Origin: Agathobaculum sp. Marseille-P7918
GTDB lineage: Bacteria; Bacillota; Clostridia; Oscillospirales; Butyricicoccaceae
Direction: 5' to 3'
Length of the DNA: 64,000 bases
Assembly: GCF_900625105.1 (NCBI RefSeq)
Contig: NZ_UYYD01000002.1
Coordinates: forward strand, 1 to 64,000
Shown here: positions 17,099-25,061 of the stretch, one piece after another
Numbering within the stretch: the stretch's first letter is position 1
Layout: every line of letters begins with the position of its first letter
Program-made: the position numbers and the translations under genes
The notes under the pieces: model-generated
The model's database searches: none
The model's input: the letters and a program-made list of their open reading frames with translations, nothing else
What the model was told of the DNA's origin: nothing

Positions 17099-19252
17099 TC
17101 AGCACCGCTCGAGCTTGGCGCGGAAGGAGATTTTGCGCGGGGTCGGCATGTCGTCGAACTGCACCAGATGCGCCCCGTTGTCCCGATCCACCTCGAGCAC
17201 CGTGCCCTCGCCGAACAGCAGATGCCGCACCCGCTGGCCGACGGGGAACACCGTATCGCTGTCCCGCGCCGGGAAAAAGCGCTGCGTGGCGGCGATGTAG
17301 TCCTCGGCCTCGCGGATCAGCCCTTCCGGCGGCGGCGCGGTGAAGCGCAGCCGGTCCCGGCCGATATCCAGCACAAACCGCGACGGATACCGCGGCGAGC
17401 CGTCAAAATTGCGCCCGTCCGCCTCGGACAGGTACAGCCGCCGTTCCGCGCGCGTGAGCGCCACGAACGCCAGCCGGCGTTCCTCCTCCATGCCCGGCAG
17501 CGTGCGCACCTTGCGCGAGGGAAAAATGCCCTCATTCATGCCGCACAGGAACACGCAGGGAAATTCCAGTCCCTTGGCGGCATGCACGGTCATCAGCTTG
17601 ACCTTGTCGCCCTGCTCCGCGGTGTCGCCGTTGGTCAGCAGCGCCACATGCGACAGGTAATGCTCGAGCGTGCACTCCTCGCCGCAGGTGGTTTCATACA
17701 GGTACACCGACTGCTTGAGCTCGGCCAGATTGTCCAGCCGTTCCTGGCTGCCCTCGGTGCGCAGCATGGCCTCATACCCGCTCGCATTGAGCAGAGCGGA
17801 CAGCACCTCGGACACCGGCCGCCCGGCGCTGTCCTGCGCGAAGGACTGGATGAGCGACAAAAACTGCCGCGCGCGCGTGCCCTTGAACAAAGGCTCCTCG
17901 ACGTTGTCCTGCAAGGCGCGGTACAGCGTGCAGCCGTGCTGCTCGGCGTATTCCTGCAAAAAGGCCATGCGCCGCTTGCCCAGATTGCGCTTGGGCACGT
18001 TGGCGACGCGGCGGAAGGACAGGTCGTCCTGATAGACGATCATGCGCAGGTAGCTGAGCGCGTCCTTGATCTCCATACGGCCGAAAAACGGCACGCCGCT
18101 GTAAATGGTGTACGGGATCTTTTCCCGCAGCAGCACTTCCTCGACCGCGCGCGTCACATAGTGCGCGCGGTACAGCACGGTCATGTCCCGGTAGGCGATC
18201 CCCTCTTCGTGCAGGCGCTGCATCTCCCCCGCCATCCACGCGGCTTCGGCCTCCTGCGTCCCGGCAAAGTGGCACACGACCGGTGCGCCGCCCGGCAGCG
18301 TCGGGATCATGTCTTTTTTGATGCGGTTTTGGTTTTTGCCGATCAGCGCGTTGGCCGCCGCGAGGATCTCGGGCGTGGAGCGGTAATTCTGCATCATCAG
18401 GATGGTTTTGGTGCCGGGAAACGCCTTATCAAAGTCCAGCAGGTATTTGACGTTCGCCCCGCGCCAGGTGTAGATCGTCTGGTCGGGGTCGCCCACGATA
18501 AACAGATTTTTGTGGTAGCCGCACAGCACCTCCATCAGCTCGTATTGCAGCTGGTCGATGTCCTGAAACTCGTCGATCATGATGTATTCCAGCCGCTGCT
18601 GCCACTTGCGCCGGATATCCGCGTGCTCGCGGAAAATATAGAGCGAAAACTTGATCAGGTCGTTGTAATCCAGCCCGAAGCACTTTTTCTCCTGATACAA
18701 ATAGCCGTAAAAGATGATATCCGTGGTCGCAGTCGCCCGCTCGTACTTTTCCCGCAGCGTATCGAGCGGCAGGGTGATCATGTCCTCGTAATACTTCGGG
18801 TCCTTGAACAGCTTGCGGATCTCGATCATGTCGCGCGCGGCGGAAAAGGTCATGTTGCGCAGCGTCAGCCCGCGCTCCTCATAGATGAGCTGCAGCATCG
18901 CGTCGATGTCCGCGTTGTCCAGCACGAGAAAGCTCTTGGGGTACTGCACCGCATGGCTGTCCTCCTGCAAAACCGTCACGCAGAAGCCGTGAAAGGTGTT
19001 GATGATGCCGGTGTCATTGTCGCCGGTCAGCTGATGGATGCGCTGCCGCATCTCGGCGGCCGCCTTGTTGGTGAACGTGACGCACAGGATATTGCCCGGC
19101 AGGATGCCCAGTTCATTCACCAGATAGGCAAACCGATGGGTCAGCGCGCGGGTCTTGCCCGAACCTGCCCCCGCGATCACGCGCACGAAGCCCTCCGTCG
19201 CGGTGACCGCCTCCCGCTGGGCCGCGTTGAGCCCTTGCAGCAAATCCGTCAT
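17099..19252 (-). CDS. pcrA: UvrD/PcrA-type ATP-dependent DNA helicase
   Basis: Superfamily I 3'-5' helicase of 717 residues for repair and removal of recombination or replication blocks. Motifs in order: Walker A AGAGSGKTRALTHR (near residue 28), DEFQDID, VGDPDQTIYTWRGA, QNYRS, TVHAAKGLEFPCVFL and VALTRAERRLYL. A C-terminal Tudor-like tail (GQRVRHLLFGEGTVLEVD) is typical of PcrA. The start at 19252 has GGAGG six bases upstream and avoids a 15-residue extension. A consensus promoter with a LexA box on the transcription start indicates SOS control. It could be a second UvrD paralogue rather than the housekeeping PcrA. Confidence 0.92.
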   Translation of the reverse strand: MTDLLQGLNAAQREAVTATEGFVRVIAGAGSGKTRALTHRFAYLVNELGILPGNILCVTFTNKAAAEMRQRIHQLTGDNDTGIINTFHGFCVTVLQEDSHAVQYPKSFLVLDNADIDAMLQLIYEERGLTLRNMTFSAARDMIEIRKLFKDPKYYEDMITLPLDTLREKYERATATTDIIFYGYLYQEKKCFGLDYNDLIKFSLYIFREHADIRRKWQQRLEYIMIDEFQDIDQLQYELMEVLCGYHKNLFIVGDPDQTIYTWRGANVKYLLDFDKAFPGTKTILMMQNYRSTPEILAAANALIGKNQNRIKKDMIPTLPGGAPVVCHFAGTQEAEAAWMAGEMQRLHEEGIAYRDMTVLYRAHYVTRAVEEVLLREKIPYTIYSGVPFFGRMEIKDALSYLRMIVYQDDLSFRRVANVPKRNLGKRRMAFLQEYAEQHGCTLYRALQDNVEEPLFKGTRARQFLSLIQSFAQDSAGRPVSEVLSALLNASGYEAMLRTEGSQERLDNLAELKQSVYLYETTCGEECTLEHYLSHVALLTNGDTAEQGDKVKLMTVHAAKGLEFPCVFLCGMNEGIFPSRKVRTLPGMEEERRLAFVALTRAERRLYLSEADGRNFDGSPRYPSRFVLDIGRDRLRFTAPPPEGLIREAEDYIAATQRFFPARDSDTVFPVGQRVRHLLFGEGTVLEVDRDNGAHLVQFDDMPTPRKISFRAKLERC

Positions 19253-19270
19253 GCGCGCACCTCCTCCATA

Positions 19271-19317
19271 GAACATTTGTTTTCTTTTATTATACAATGA
19301 AACCGCGCTTCGCTCAA
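19271..19317 (-). promoter_or_regulatory. SOS promoter of the helicase with LexA box
   Basis: Minus strand TTGAGC (19312-19317), 17-bp spacer, TATAAT (19289-19294), then GAACATTTGTTTTC on the opposite reading (19271-19284). The last matches the Firmicute LexA/DinR box GAAC-N4-GTTC with one mismatch. The box covers the transcription start, as expected for repression. Confidence 0.8.
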
Positions 19318-19365
19318 CCCAAAAAGCAGCGCCCCGCCGCGGCTGTCGAACCGACCGGCTTTGTG

Positions 19366-19404
19366 TTGCTTTTCACGTTTAGATATGCTAATATTTAGAT
19401 TAGC
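19366..19404 (+). promoter_or_regulatory. MarR gene promoter with autoregulatory operator
   Basis: TTGCTT (19366-19371), 17-bp spacer, TAATAT (19389-19394). An 18-bp dyad GCTAAT-ATTTAG-ATTAGC (19387-19404) overlaps the -10 box and fits a MarR dimer site, so the gene is probably self-repressed. Confidence 0.65.
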
Positions 19405-19434
19405 TTAGTGAATCTTTGGAAAGGCGGTGCGGAT

Positions 19435-19899
19435 ATGGCCAGCGCGGAACAGCTCAACTCCTTTCTGGTCGATGTATTCGGCCGCATCAACAAGATCGAA
19501 GAGCGCGCCATGACGGGCGGTCTGGGCAGCACGGTTTCAATCACGGAAATCCACATTATCGAGAAGATCGGCGCGATGGAACCGGTGCGCATGAGCGAGC
19601 TGGCCAAATCCATCGGCGTGACACTCGCGACGCTGACCGTTGCCTGCGACAAGCTGGAAGCCAAGGGGCTGGTCAGCCGCGCGCGCAGCCATACCGACCG
19701 GCGCGTGGTCAACATCACGCTCACGCCCAAGGGCCGCGCCGCGTACGAGCACCACAAGGCGTTCCACGAACGCATGATCGCGTCCGTGCTGGACACCCTG
19801 TCGCCCGAGCAGACGGCCGTGCTCGTGCAGAGTTTGGAAAAATTGCAGGATTTCTTCCGGCAGGAGGAATCCGCAGCTGGAGGGGAAGACAACGGATAA
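19435..19899 (+). CDS. MarR-family regulator (FabT-like)
   Basis: Winged-helix regulator of 154 residues. The N-terminus (VFGRINKIEERAMTGG) and GSTVSITEIHIIEKIG resemble FabT, the fatty-acid synthesis repressor of Firmicutes. The winged helix is MSELAKSIGVTLATLTVACDKLEAKGLVSR followed by the wing HTDRRVVNITLTPKG. Its target here seems to be itself and the overlapping transporter gene. The start at 19435 is taken for its AAAGGCGG ribosome site. Whether it senses acyl-ACP is not shown. Confidence 0.85.
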   Translation: MASAEQLNSFLVDVFGRINKIEERAMTGGLGSTVSITEIHIIEKIGAMEPVRMSELAKSIGVTLATLTVACDKLEAKGLVSRARSHTDRRVVNITLTPKGRAAYEHHKAFHERMIASVLDTLSPEQTAVLVQSLEKLQDFFRQEESAAGGEDNG

Positions 19900-20842
19900 T
19901 CTGATTTTCTGTCTGAACGCAACCGTCCCGATTTTTGCGATCATTCTGCTCGGCCGCGTGCTGCGCGGCCGGCATTTTTTTGCGCAGCAGACCTTGGCCG
20001 ACCTGGACCGGCTGTCCTTCAAGGTGCTGCTGCCCGTTCTGCTGTTCCGCGACATCGCGGCGGGACGCATCACCGAACAATTCGACCTGCGGTTTTTCCT
20101 GTTCTGCGCGGGTGTGACCGTGGTCTACTTTTTCGCCATCTGGTTCGGCGCGGCAAAGCTTTTGCCGGACAAAGCCATGGTCGGCGCGTTCACGCAGGGC
20201 GCGTTCCGCGGCTCGCAGGCGATTCTGGGCGTCGCGTTCGTGCAGAACCTGTACGGCGACGCCGGGCTGGTGCCGCTGATGATCGTGGCCAGCGTGCCGC
20301 TGTACAACATCTTCTCGGTGCTGGTGCTGACCGTCACCGCGCCGGACGCGAAAAACGCCCAGCACAAGGGCGTCGTGTCGCGCACGCTGGGCGGCATCAT
20401 CACCAACCCGATCATCCTCGGCATTCTGGCGGGCCTGCCGTTTTCGCTCCTGCAGGTGGATTTCCCGCCCATGCTGTCCAAGGGGCTGGATATGATTGCC
20501 ACCTGCGCCACGCCGGTCGCGCTCCTCAGCATCGGCGCGGGCTTTGAGGGCGCCAAGGCGATCAAAAAGCTCGCCCCCACCTGCGCCGCGACCTTCATCA
20601 AGCTCATTCTGCTGCCGGCGATCTTCCTGCCCATCGCCGCGTGGATGGGCTTCCGCGATCAGGCGATGGTCGCGCTCGTCATCCTGTGCGGTGCGCCGAG
20701 CACGGTTTCCGGCTATGTGATGGCCAAAAACATGGGCGGCGACCATGTGCTGGCCGCGTCCATCGTCGTACTGAGCACCGCGCTGAGCGCCGTGACGCTG
20801 ACCGCCATCCTGTTTATCCTGCGCACCGCCGGTTTGATTTGA
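19892..20842 (+). CDS. AEC-family transporter
   Basis: Auxin-efflux-carrier-type permease of about 316 residues with ten predicted membrane segments in two five-helix halves. Family members export or exchange organic acids and other anions. The family N-terminus (DNLIFCLNATVPIFAIILLGR) is encoded in frame from 19895. No ATG, GTG or TTG is present there; GGAGGGG (19879-19885) is correctly spaced for an ACG codon at 19892, which I take as the provisional start. The first GTG, at 19958, would remove most of the first membrane helix. The gene overlaps the MarR stop by eight bases, so the two are coupled. Confidence 0.82.
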   Translation, partial: TDNLIFCLNATVPIFAIILLGRVLRGRHFFAQQTLADLDRLSFKVLLPVLLFRDIAAGRITEQFDLRFFLFCAGVTVVYFFAIWFGAAKLLPDKAMVGAFTQGAFRGSQAILGVAFVQNLYGDAGLVPLMIVASVPLYNIFSVLVLTVTAPDAKNAQHKGVVSRTLGGIITNPIILGILAGLPFSLLQVDFPPMLSKGLDMIATCATPVALLSIGAGFEGAKAIKKLAPTCAATFIKLILLPAIFLPIAAWMGFRDQAMVALVILCGAPSTVSGYVMAKNMGGDHVLAASIVVLSTALSAVTLTAILFILRTAGLI

Positions 20843-20901
20843 CATTATCCCTCCCTGCTGGTATTGTAAAAGTAACCATGCCAGTTTGGGAGGGATTTTT
20901 T

Positions 20902-21279
20902 ATGCCGGATTTCACCGAAATGGATCTGATGCAGTTTTTCGACCGCCACCCGCGCGAGCTCGCACTGTGTCAGGCGTTTTTGCAGCGGGTGCTGGACACC
21001 TGCCCGGATACGCAACTTCGTGTGCACAAAACCCAGATCACACTCCAAAACCGCCACGGCTTTGCCTTTGTGTCGCTGCCGCGCCACAAGGTCAGTGAGC
21101 CGACCATCGTCATTTCTTTCGGCCTGTCGCACCGGCTGTCCTCGCCGCGCATCTGGCAGGCAGCCGAACCCTATCCCAACCGCTGGACGCATCATGTGCT
21201 GGTGTCGGACGAAGGCCAGCTGGACGCGGAATTGCTCGGCTGGGTACAGGAAGCCGCAGTCTTCGCGGCAACAAAGTGA
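20902..21279 (+). CDS. DUF5655-domain protein
   Basis: Protein of 125 residues resembling DUF5655: QLRVHKTQITLQNRHGFAFVSLP, then VISFGLSHRLSSPRIWQAAEPYPNRWTHHVLV and a C-terminal EELLGWxxEA-like end. These occur as small cytoplasmic proteins, sometimes fused to DNA-modification enzymes; function unknown. GGGAGGGA precedes the ATG. The next gene, a MocR-type regulator, starts 12 bp later, so they are probably co-transcribed. Confidence 0.8.
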   Translation: MPDFTEMDLMQFFDRHPRELALCQAFLQRVLDTCPDTQLRVHKTQITLQNRHGFAFVSLPRHKVSEPTIVISFGLSHRLSSPRIWQAAEPYPNRWTHHVLVSDEGQLDAELLGWVQEAAVFAATK

Positions 21280-21291
21280 GGAGGAACCACG

Positions 21292-22701
21292 ATGCTCACC
21301 TATCCCCTTGACCCGCACAGCGACACCCCGCTCTACGAGCAGCTGTACCGCGCGGTGCGCGCGGACATCATGTCGGGCGCGCTCGCGGGCGGCGACCGGC
21401 TGCCCAGCAAGCGCCAGCTCGCCGCCAACCTGCACGTCAGCCAGATCACGGTCGAAACCGCCTACGGCCAGCTGCTGGCCGAGGGCTATATCGTCTCCGC
21501 GCCGCGACGCGGCTATTTCGTGCAGCGGCAGCTGGCCGTGCCCGCCCCGGCGCAAGCGCCCCACGCGGCCGTGCAGCCGTCTCACCCGGACGAAAAACCT
21601 TATCGCTATGACTTCCGCACCAACATCGTGGACAACGGCTGCTTTCCGTTTTCGACCTGGGCGCGGCTCAGCCGCGCGGTACTCAGCGAATACTCTGACC
21701 GGCTGCTGCGCGCAGCCGACCCCTGCGGCGCGCCCGAGCTGCGGCAGCAGATCGCGCGCTATCTGTACGACTTCCGCGGCATCGGTGTCTCGCCCGACAA
21801 CATTCTGGTCGGCGCGGGCTCGGAATACCTGATGCATCTGGTCATCCAGCTGCTCGGGCGCAACCGCGTCTACGGGCTGGAAAACCCGGGCTACCGCAAG
21901 CTGTACCAGATCTTTGACGCGAACGGCGCGGCGGTGCGCCCGCTGCCGCTGGACAAAAGCGGCCTGCGCGCGGATGCGCTGGAGCAAAGCGACGCCTCGG
22001 TCGTGTATCTCACGCCCTCGCACCACTTCCCGCTCGGCACGGTCATGCCGGCCGCCCGGCGGCTCGAGATTTTGCGCTGGGCGTCCGCCGCGCCCGACCG
22101 CTATATCATCGAGGACGACTACGACAGCGAGTTCCGCTACGCCTCGCGCCCCATCCCCGCGCTGGGCGAGCTGGACCGCGCAGGGCGAGTCGTGTATGTC
22201 AACACCTTCGCCAAAAGCCTCGCGCCCGGCCTGCGCATCGGCTATCTGGTGCTGCCGGACGCGCTGATGGCGCGCTACCACACGCGCTTCTCGCTTTATT
22301 CGTCCACTGTGCCCAGCTTCGAGCAGCACACGCTCGCGGCCTTTGTGCGCACGGGCGCGTTCGAGCGCCACATCAGCCGCAGCCGCAAGGTGTATCAGGC
22401 GCGGCGCGATGCGCTGCTGGCCGCGCTGGACCGCGAGCTGCACGACCTTCCGCACGAGGTCTCGCGCTCGGAGGCCGGCCTGCACCTGCTGCTGCACATG
22501 CGCAACGGCATGCTCGAGCGCGAGCTGATCGAGCGCGCGGCCGCCGTGGGCGTGCGGGTGTACGGCCTGTCGGCGTACTACACCCCGCCGGTCAGACCAC
22601 CCAAAGCGACGCTGGTTTTGGGCTACGCGGGCCTGACCGAAGCGCAGATCGACGCCGCCTGCGCCCTGCTGCGGCAGGCGTGGACCAAAAAAGAGCCATG
22701 A
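21292..22701 (+). CDS. MocR/PdxR-type GntR-aminotransferase regulator
   Basis: Fusion regulator of 469 residues. The N-terminal GntR winged helix (about 10-80) reads IMSGALAGGDRLPSKRQLAANLHVSQITVETAYGQLLAEGYI. The C-terminal domain is a class I aminotransferase fold binding PLP, with the Schiff-base lysine in FAKSLAPGLRIGY and the cofactor Asp in IIEDDYDSEFRY. Such proteins sense PLP or amino compounds (PdxR, GabR, TauR). No pdxST or gab genes are nearby, so the ligand is unknown. Its stop codon lies inside the shared terminator. Confidence 0.88.
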   Translation: MLTYPLDPHSDTPLYEQLYRAVRADIMSGALAGGDRLPSKRQLAANLHVSQITVETAYGQLLAEGYIVSAPRRGYFVQRQLAVPAPAQAPHAAVQPSHPDEKPYRYDFRTNIVDNGCFPFSTWARLSRAVLSEYSDRLLRAADPCGAPELRQQIARYLYDFRGIGVSPDNILVGAGSEYLMHLVIQLLGRNRVYGLENPGYRKLYQIFDANGAAVRPLPLDKSGLRADALEQSDASVVYLTPSHHFPLGTVMPAARRLEILRWASAAPDRYIIEDDYDSEFRYASRPIPALGELDRAGRVVYVNTFAKSLAPGLRIGYLVLPDALMARYHTRFSLYSSTVPSFEQHTLAAFVRTGAFERHISRSRKVYQARRDALLAALDRELHDLPHEVSRSEAGLHLLLHMRNGMLERELIERAAAVGVRVYGLSAYYTPPVRPPKATLVLGYAGLTEAQIDAACALLRQAWTKKEP

Positions 22702-22720
22702 CAAAGTCATGGCTCTTTTT
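22687..22720. terminator. Bidirectional terminator carrying both stop codons
   Basis: AAAAAAGAGCCATGAC-AAA-GTCATGGCTC with TTTTT. The left arm contains the MocR stop (22699-22701) and the right arm the dinB stop (22707-22709), so the two convergent genes end only five bases apart. Confidence 0.88.
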
Positions 22721-23936
22721 CGTCTTTTTTCTCGTTTTCCTTTGGTTTTCGAACCGAATTTGCAAAAATGACCGACCGGTTCCCAAACCGCTGCCGCAGC
22801 GCATCCACGGTCGCGTCCAGCTGGCGCTGCTTTTGCCGCGTCTGCGCCTGCTGCGGACTGTCGAACAGCGAAAGCTGCTCGCACGACTGGCTTTCGGGCA
22901 GCAGGCCCGCCGCCGTGACCGACAGCAGCCGCACGGGCTTGTCCATCGGCCAGTGCGCGCGCAGCAGGGCAAGCGAGGTCTCGAACAGCACGCGGGTGGC
23001 GTTGGTCGGCCGCTCGAGCGTCATCTGCCGCGAACGGTTGTGAAACTCCGGGTCGCGGATGCCGATCTGCACGGTCTGGCACACCATGCCGCGCGCCCGC
23101 AGACGGCGGCCGACGTTGTCGCACAGCGCGGTCAGCCCCATGCGGCATTCCTCCTCGCCCAGCAGGTTGTGCGCAAAGGTCATGCTGTTGCCCACGCTTT
23201 TGACCTCTCGTTCGGCGTAAAACGAGCGCACCGGCTCGTCGTCCTCGCCGCGCGCATAGCGCAGCAGCGTGTCGCCCAGCTTGCCGAAAATGCCGTGCAG
23301 GAAGGCCGGGTCGCACGCGGCCAGATCGCCGATCGTGTGCACACCCAGCTGGTCGAGCCGCGCGGCGGCGCGCCGGCCGACGTACAGCAGTGTGTTCGCG
23401 GGCAGCGGCCAGACGCGCTCCCGGAAGTTCTCGCGCGAAAAGACGGTCGTCGCGTCCGGCTTTTTGTAGTCGCTGCCGAGCTTGGCAAACGCACGGTTGA
23501 ACGACACGCCGACCGAGATCGTCAGCCCGACCTCCTCGCGCATGCGGCGGCGCAGCTCGTCCGCGATCTGCTCGCCCGTGCCGAACAGGTGCATCGAGCC
23601 GGTCACGTCCAGAAAGGACTCGTCGATGCCGAACGGGTCGACCAGGTCGGTGTATTGCAGGTACAGCTCGTTGCAGCGGCGCGAGTATTTGACGTATTCC
23701 TCGCGGTGCGGCGCGACCAGCCGCAGGTCGGGGCACTTGCGTTTGGCCTGCCAGATGGTCTCGGCGGTCTGCACGCCGAACGCCTTGGCCTGCTCGTTTT
23801 TCGCCAGAATGATGCCGTGGCGGCTTTCCGGGTCGCCGCAGACTGCGCTCGGCCCCTCGGCCAGCGTCGGGTCGAGCAGCGTCTCGACCGAGGCGTAAAA
23901 CGAATTGCAGTCGCAGTGCAGAATCGTGCGCTCCAC
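22707..23936 (-). CDS. dinB: Y-family DNA polymerase IV
   Basis: Error-prone lesion-bypass polymerase of 409 residues. The N-terminus ILHCDCNSFYASVE has a catalytic Asp and the steric-gate Phe/Tyr position. GIDESFLDVTGSM carries the second acidic pair. A helix-hairpin-helix region (LGVHTIGDLAACDP) and the little-finger domain (SVGNSMTF...) follow. The C-terminal 60 residues contain QLSLFD, a beta-clamp-binding motif. A GTG start at 23936 is supported by GGGAGGG. LexA box and promoter lie directly upstream. Confidence 0.92.
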   Translation of the reverse strand: MERTILHCDCNSFYASVETLLDPTLAEGPSAVCGDPESRHGIILAKNEQAKAFGVQTAETIWQAKRKCPDLRLVAPHREEYVKYSRRCNELYLQYTDLVDPFGIDESFLDVTGSMHLFGTGEQIADELRRRMREEVGLTISVGVSFNRAFAKLGSDYKKPDATTVFSRENFRERVWPLPANTLLYVGRRAAARLDQLGVHTIGDLAACDPAFLHGIFGKLGDTLLRYARGEDDEPVRSFYAEREVKSVGNSMTFAHNLLGEEECRMGLTALCDNVGRRLRARGMVCQTVQIGIRDPEFHNRSRQMTLERPTNATRVLFETSLALLRAHWPMDKPVRLLSVTAAGLLPESQSCEQLSLFDSPQQAQTRQKQRQLDATVDALRQRFGNRSVIFANSVRKPKENEKKDEKEP

Positions 23937-23952
23937 GGCGTGTCCCTCCCAT

Positions 23953-24000
23953 CGAACATTTGTTTTCTAAAATTGTAGCAGAAAATTCGCATCTTGACAA
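23953..24000 (-). promoter_or_regulatory. dinB promoter and LexA box
   Basis: Minus strand TTGTCA (23995-24000), 17-bp spacer, TACAAT (23972-23977); CGAACATTTGTTTTC (23953-23967) is a LexA/DinR box at the transcription start. It shares 14 bases with the box of the helicase gene. Confidence 0.82.
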
Positions 24001-24022
24001 GCGCCTGACACGGGTCTATACT
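23994..24022 (+). promoter_or_regulatory. Promoter of the thi operon
   Basis: TTGACA (23994-23999), 17-bp spacer, TATACT (24017-24022). Its -35 box overlaps the dinB -35 box on the other strand. Confidence 0.85.
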
Positions 24023-24030
24023 GGATTTGC

Positions 24031-24172
24031 AAGCAAGGGTGCCGTGATGAGCGGCTGAGAGGGCGAGAGCCTAACCTTTTGAACCTGTTGGTTAGCACCA
24101 TCGTAGGGAAGCTGTCGCATCGCAAAAACTTATGCCCCGGTTTTACCGCATGGTGAAACCGGGGTATTTTTA
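24031..24172 (+). promoter_or_regulatory. TPP riboswitch with terminator
   Basis: THI element at about 24031-24120. Conserved parts are GGGTGCC, GGCTGAGAGGG, GAACCTGTTGG and the closing CACCATCGTAGGGAA. It is followed by an intrinsic terminator at 24131-24172 (arms ATGCCCCGGTTT and AAACCGGGGTAT, then TTTTT). Thiamine pyrophosphate should favour termination and shut off thiSFGH. Confidence 0.95.
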
Positions 24173-24193
24173 TTGCCGAAAAGAGGGGATTTT

Positions 24194-24388
24194 TTGAAAG
24201 TAAACGGAGAAAACTGTGCAGTTACGCCAGAAATGACCGTACAGTCGCTTTTGGAGCAGCGCGGGCACGACCCCAAGCGCGTCGCGGTCGAGAAAAACGG
24301 GCAGATCGTGCCGCGCGCAAAGTTTGCCGAAGAAACGCTGCACGAGGACGACGTGATCGAGGTCGTGCAGTTTGTCGGCGGGGGCTGA
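24194..24388 (+). CDS. thiS: Sulfur carrier protein ThiS
   Basis: Ubiquitin-fold sulfur carrier of 64 residues for thiazole synthesis. It begins KVNGENCAV and ends FVGGG; the C-terminal GG is adenylated by ThiF and receives sulfur as a thiocarboxylate. A TTG start at 24194 is chosen because the family starts with MKVNG and GAGGGG lies upstream. It is the first gene behind the TPP riboswitch, and thiF starts five bases after its stop. Confidence 0.9.
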   Translation: MKVNGENCAVTPEMTVQSLLEQRGHDPKRVAVEKNGQIVPRAKFAEETLHEDDVIEVVQFVGGG

Positions 24389-24392
24389 TGCC

Positions 24393-25028
24393 ATGCGTCT
24401 GACACAGGAACAACTGCACGCCGCACTCGTCGAGCGCCACGGCGCGGACATCCAGCAAAAGCTCGACCGCGCGGCGGTCGGCATCGCGGGACTGGGCGGG
24501 CTCGGCTCGAATATCGCCGTATTTCTCGCGCGGCTGGGTGTCGGGCGGCTCGTGCTGGTCGATTTTGACACGGTCGAAGTCAGCAACCTCAACCGGCAGC
24601 ACTACACGATGCGCGACCTCGGCCGCCCCAAGGCCGACGCGCTGCGCGATCAACTCATAGAAATCAACCCATATCTTGATTACGAAACGTATACTACGCG
24701 TGTGACACCGGAAAATGCGCCCCAGCTGTTCGCGGACTGCGACGTGGTCTGCGAGGCGTTCGACCGCGCCGACCAAAAAGCCATGCTGATCGAGACGCTG
24801 CTCGCGCATCTGCCGGACACGCCCATCGTTTCGGGCAGCGGCATGGCGGGCTGCGGCTCGGCCAATGCCATCCGCACCGAGCGCCGCTTTACGCGGCTGT
24901 ACCTCTGCGGGGACGGCACAAGCGACATCGCGGACGGCGTCGGCCTGATGGCGCCGCGCGTGGCGGTGTGCGCCGCGCATGAGGCCACCATGGTGCTGCG
25001 GCTGCTGCTCGGATACACCGAACCTTAA
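24393..25028 (+). CDS. thiF: ThiS adenylyltransferase ThiF
   Basis: E1-like enzyme of 211 residues that adenylates the ThiS C-terminus. The nucleotide loop is AGLGGLGSNIAVFLARLGVGRLVLVDFDTVEVSNLNRQ. The SGSGMAGCGSAN segment and a short C-terminus match the small clostridial ThiF type that lacks a rhodanese domain. It is in the thi operon between thiS and thiG. Confidence 0.93.
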   Translation: MRLTQEQLHAALVERHGADIQQKLDRAAVGIAGLGGLGSNIAVFLARLGVGRLVLVDFDTVEVSNLNRQHYTMRDLGRPKADALRDQLIEINPYLDYETYTTRVTPENAPQLFADCDVVCEAFDRADQKAMLIETLLAHLPDTPIVSGSGMAGCGSANAIRTERRFTRLYLCGDGTSDIADGVGLMAPRVAVCAAHEATMVLRLLLGYTEP

Positions 25029-25061
25029 CCATCATTGACGACACAAAGGAGAAAAACAACC

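Noticed and set aside
20845-24000. A 1,051-codon minus-strand ORF covering the DUF5655, MocR and dinB region
   Set aside because: It is out of frame with dinB and antisense to two clear genes; composition is shadow-like (Arg/Ala/Val/Gln).
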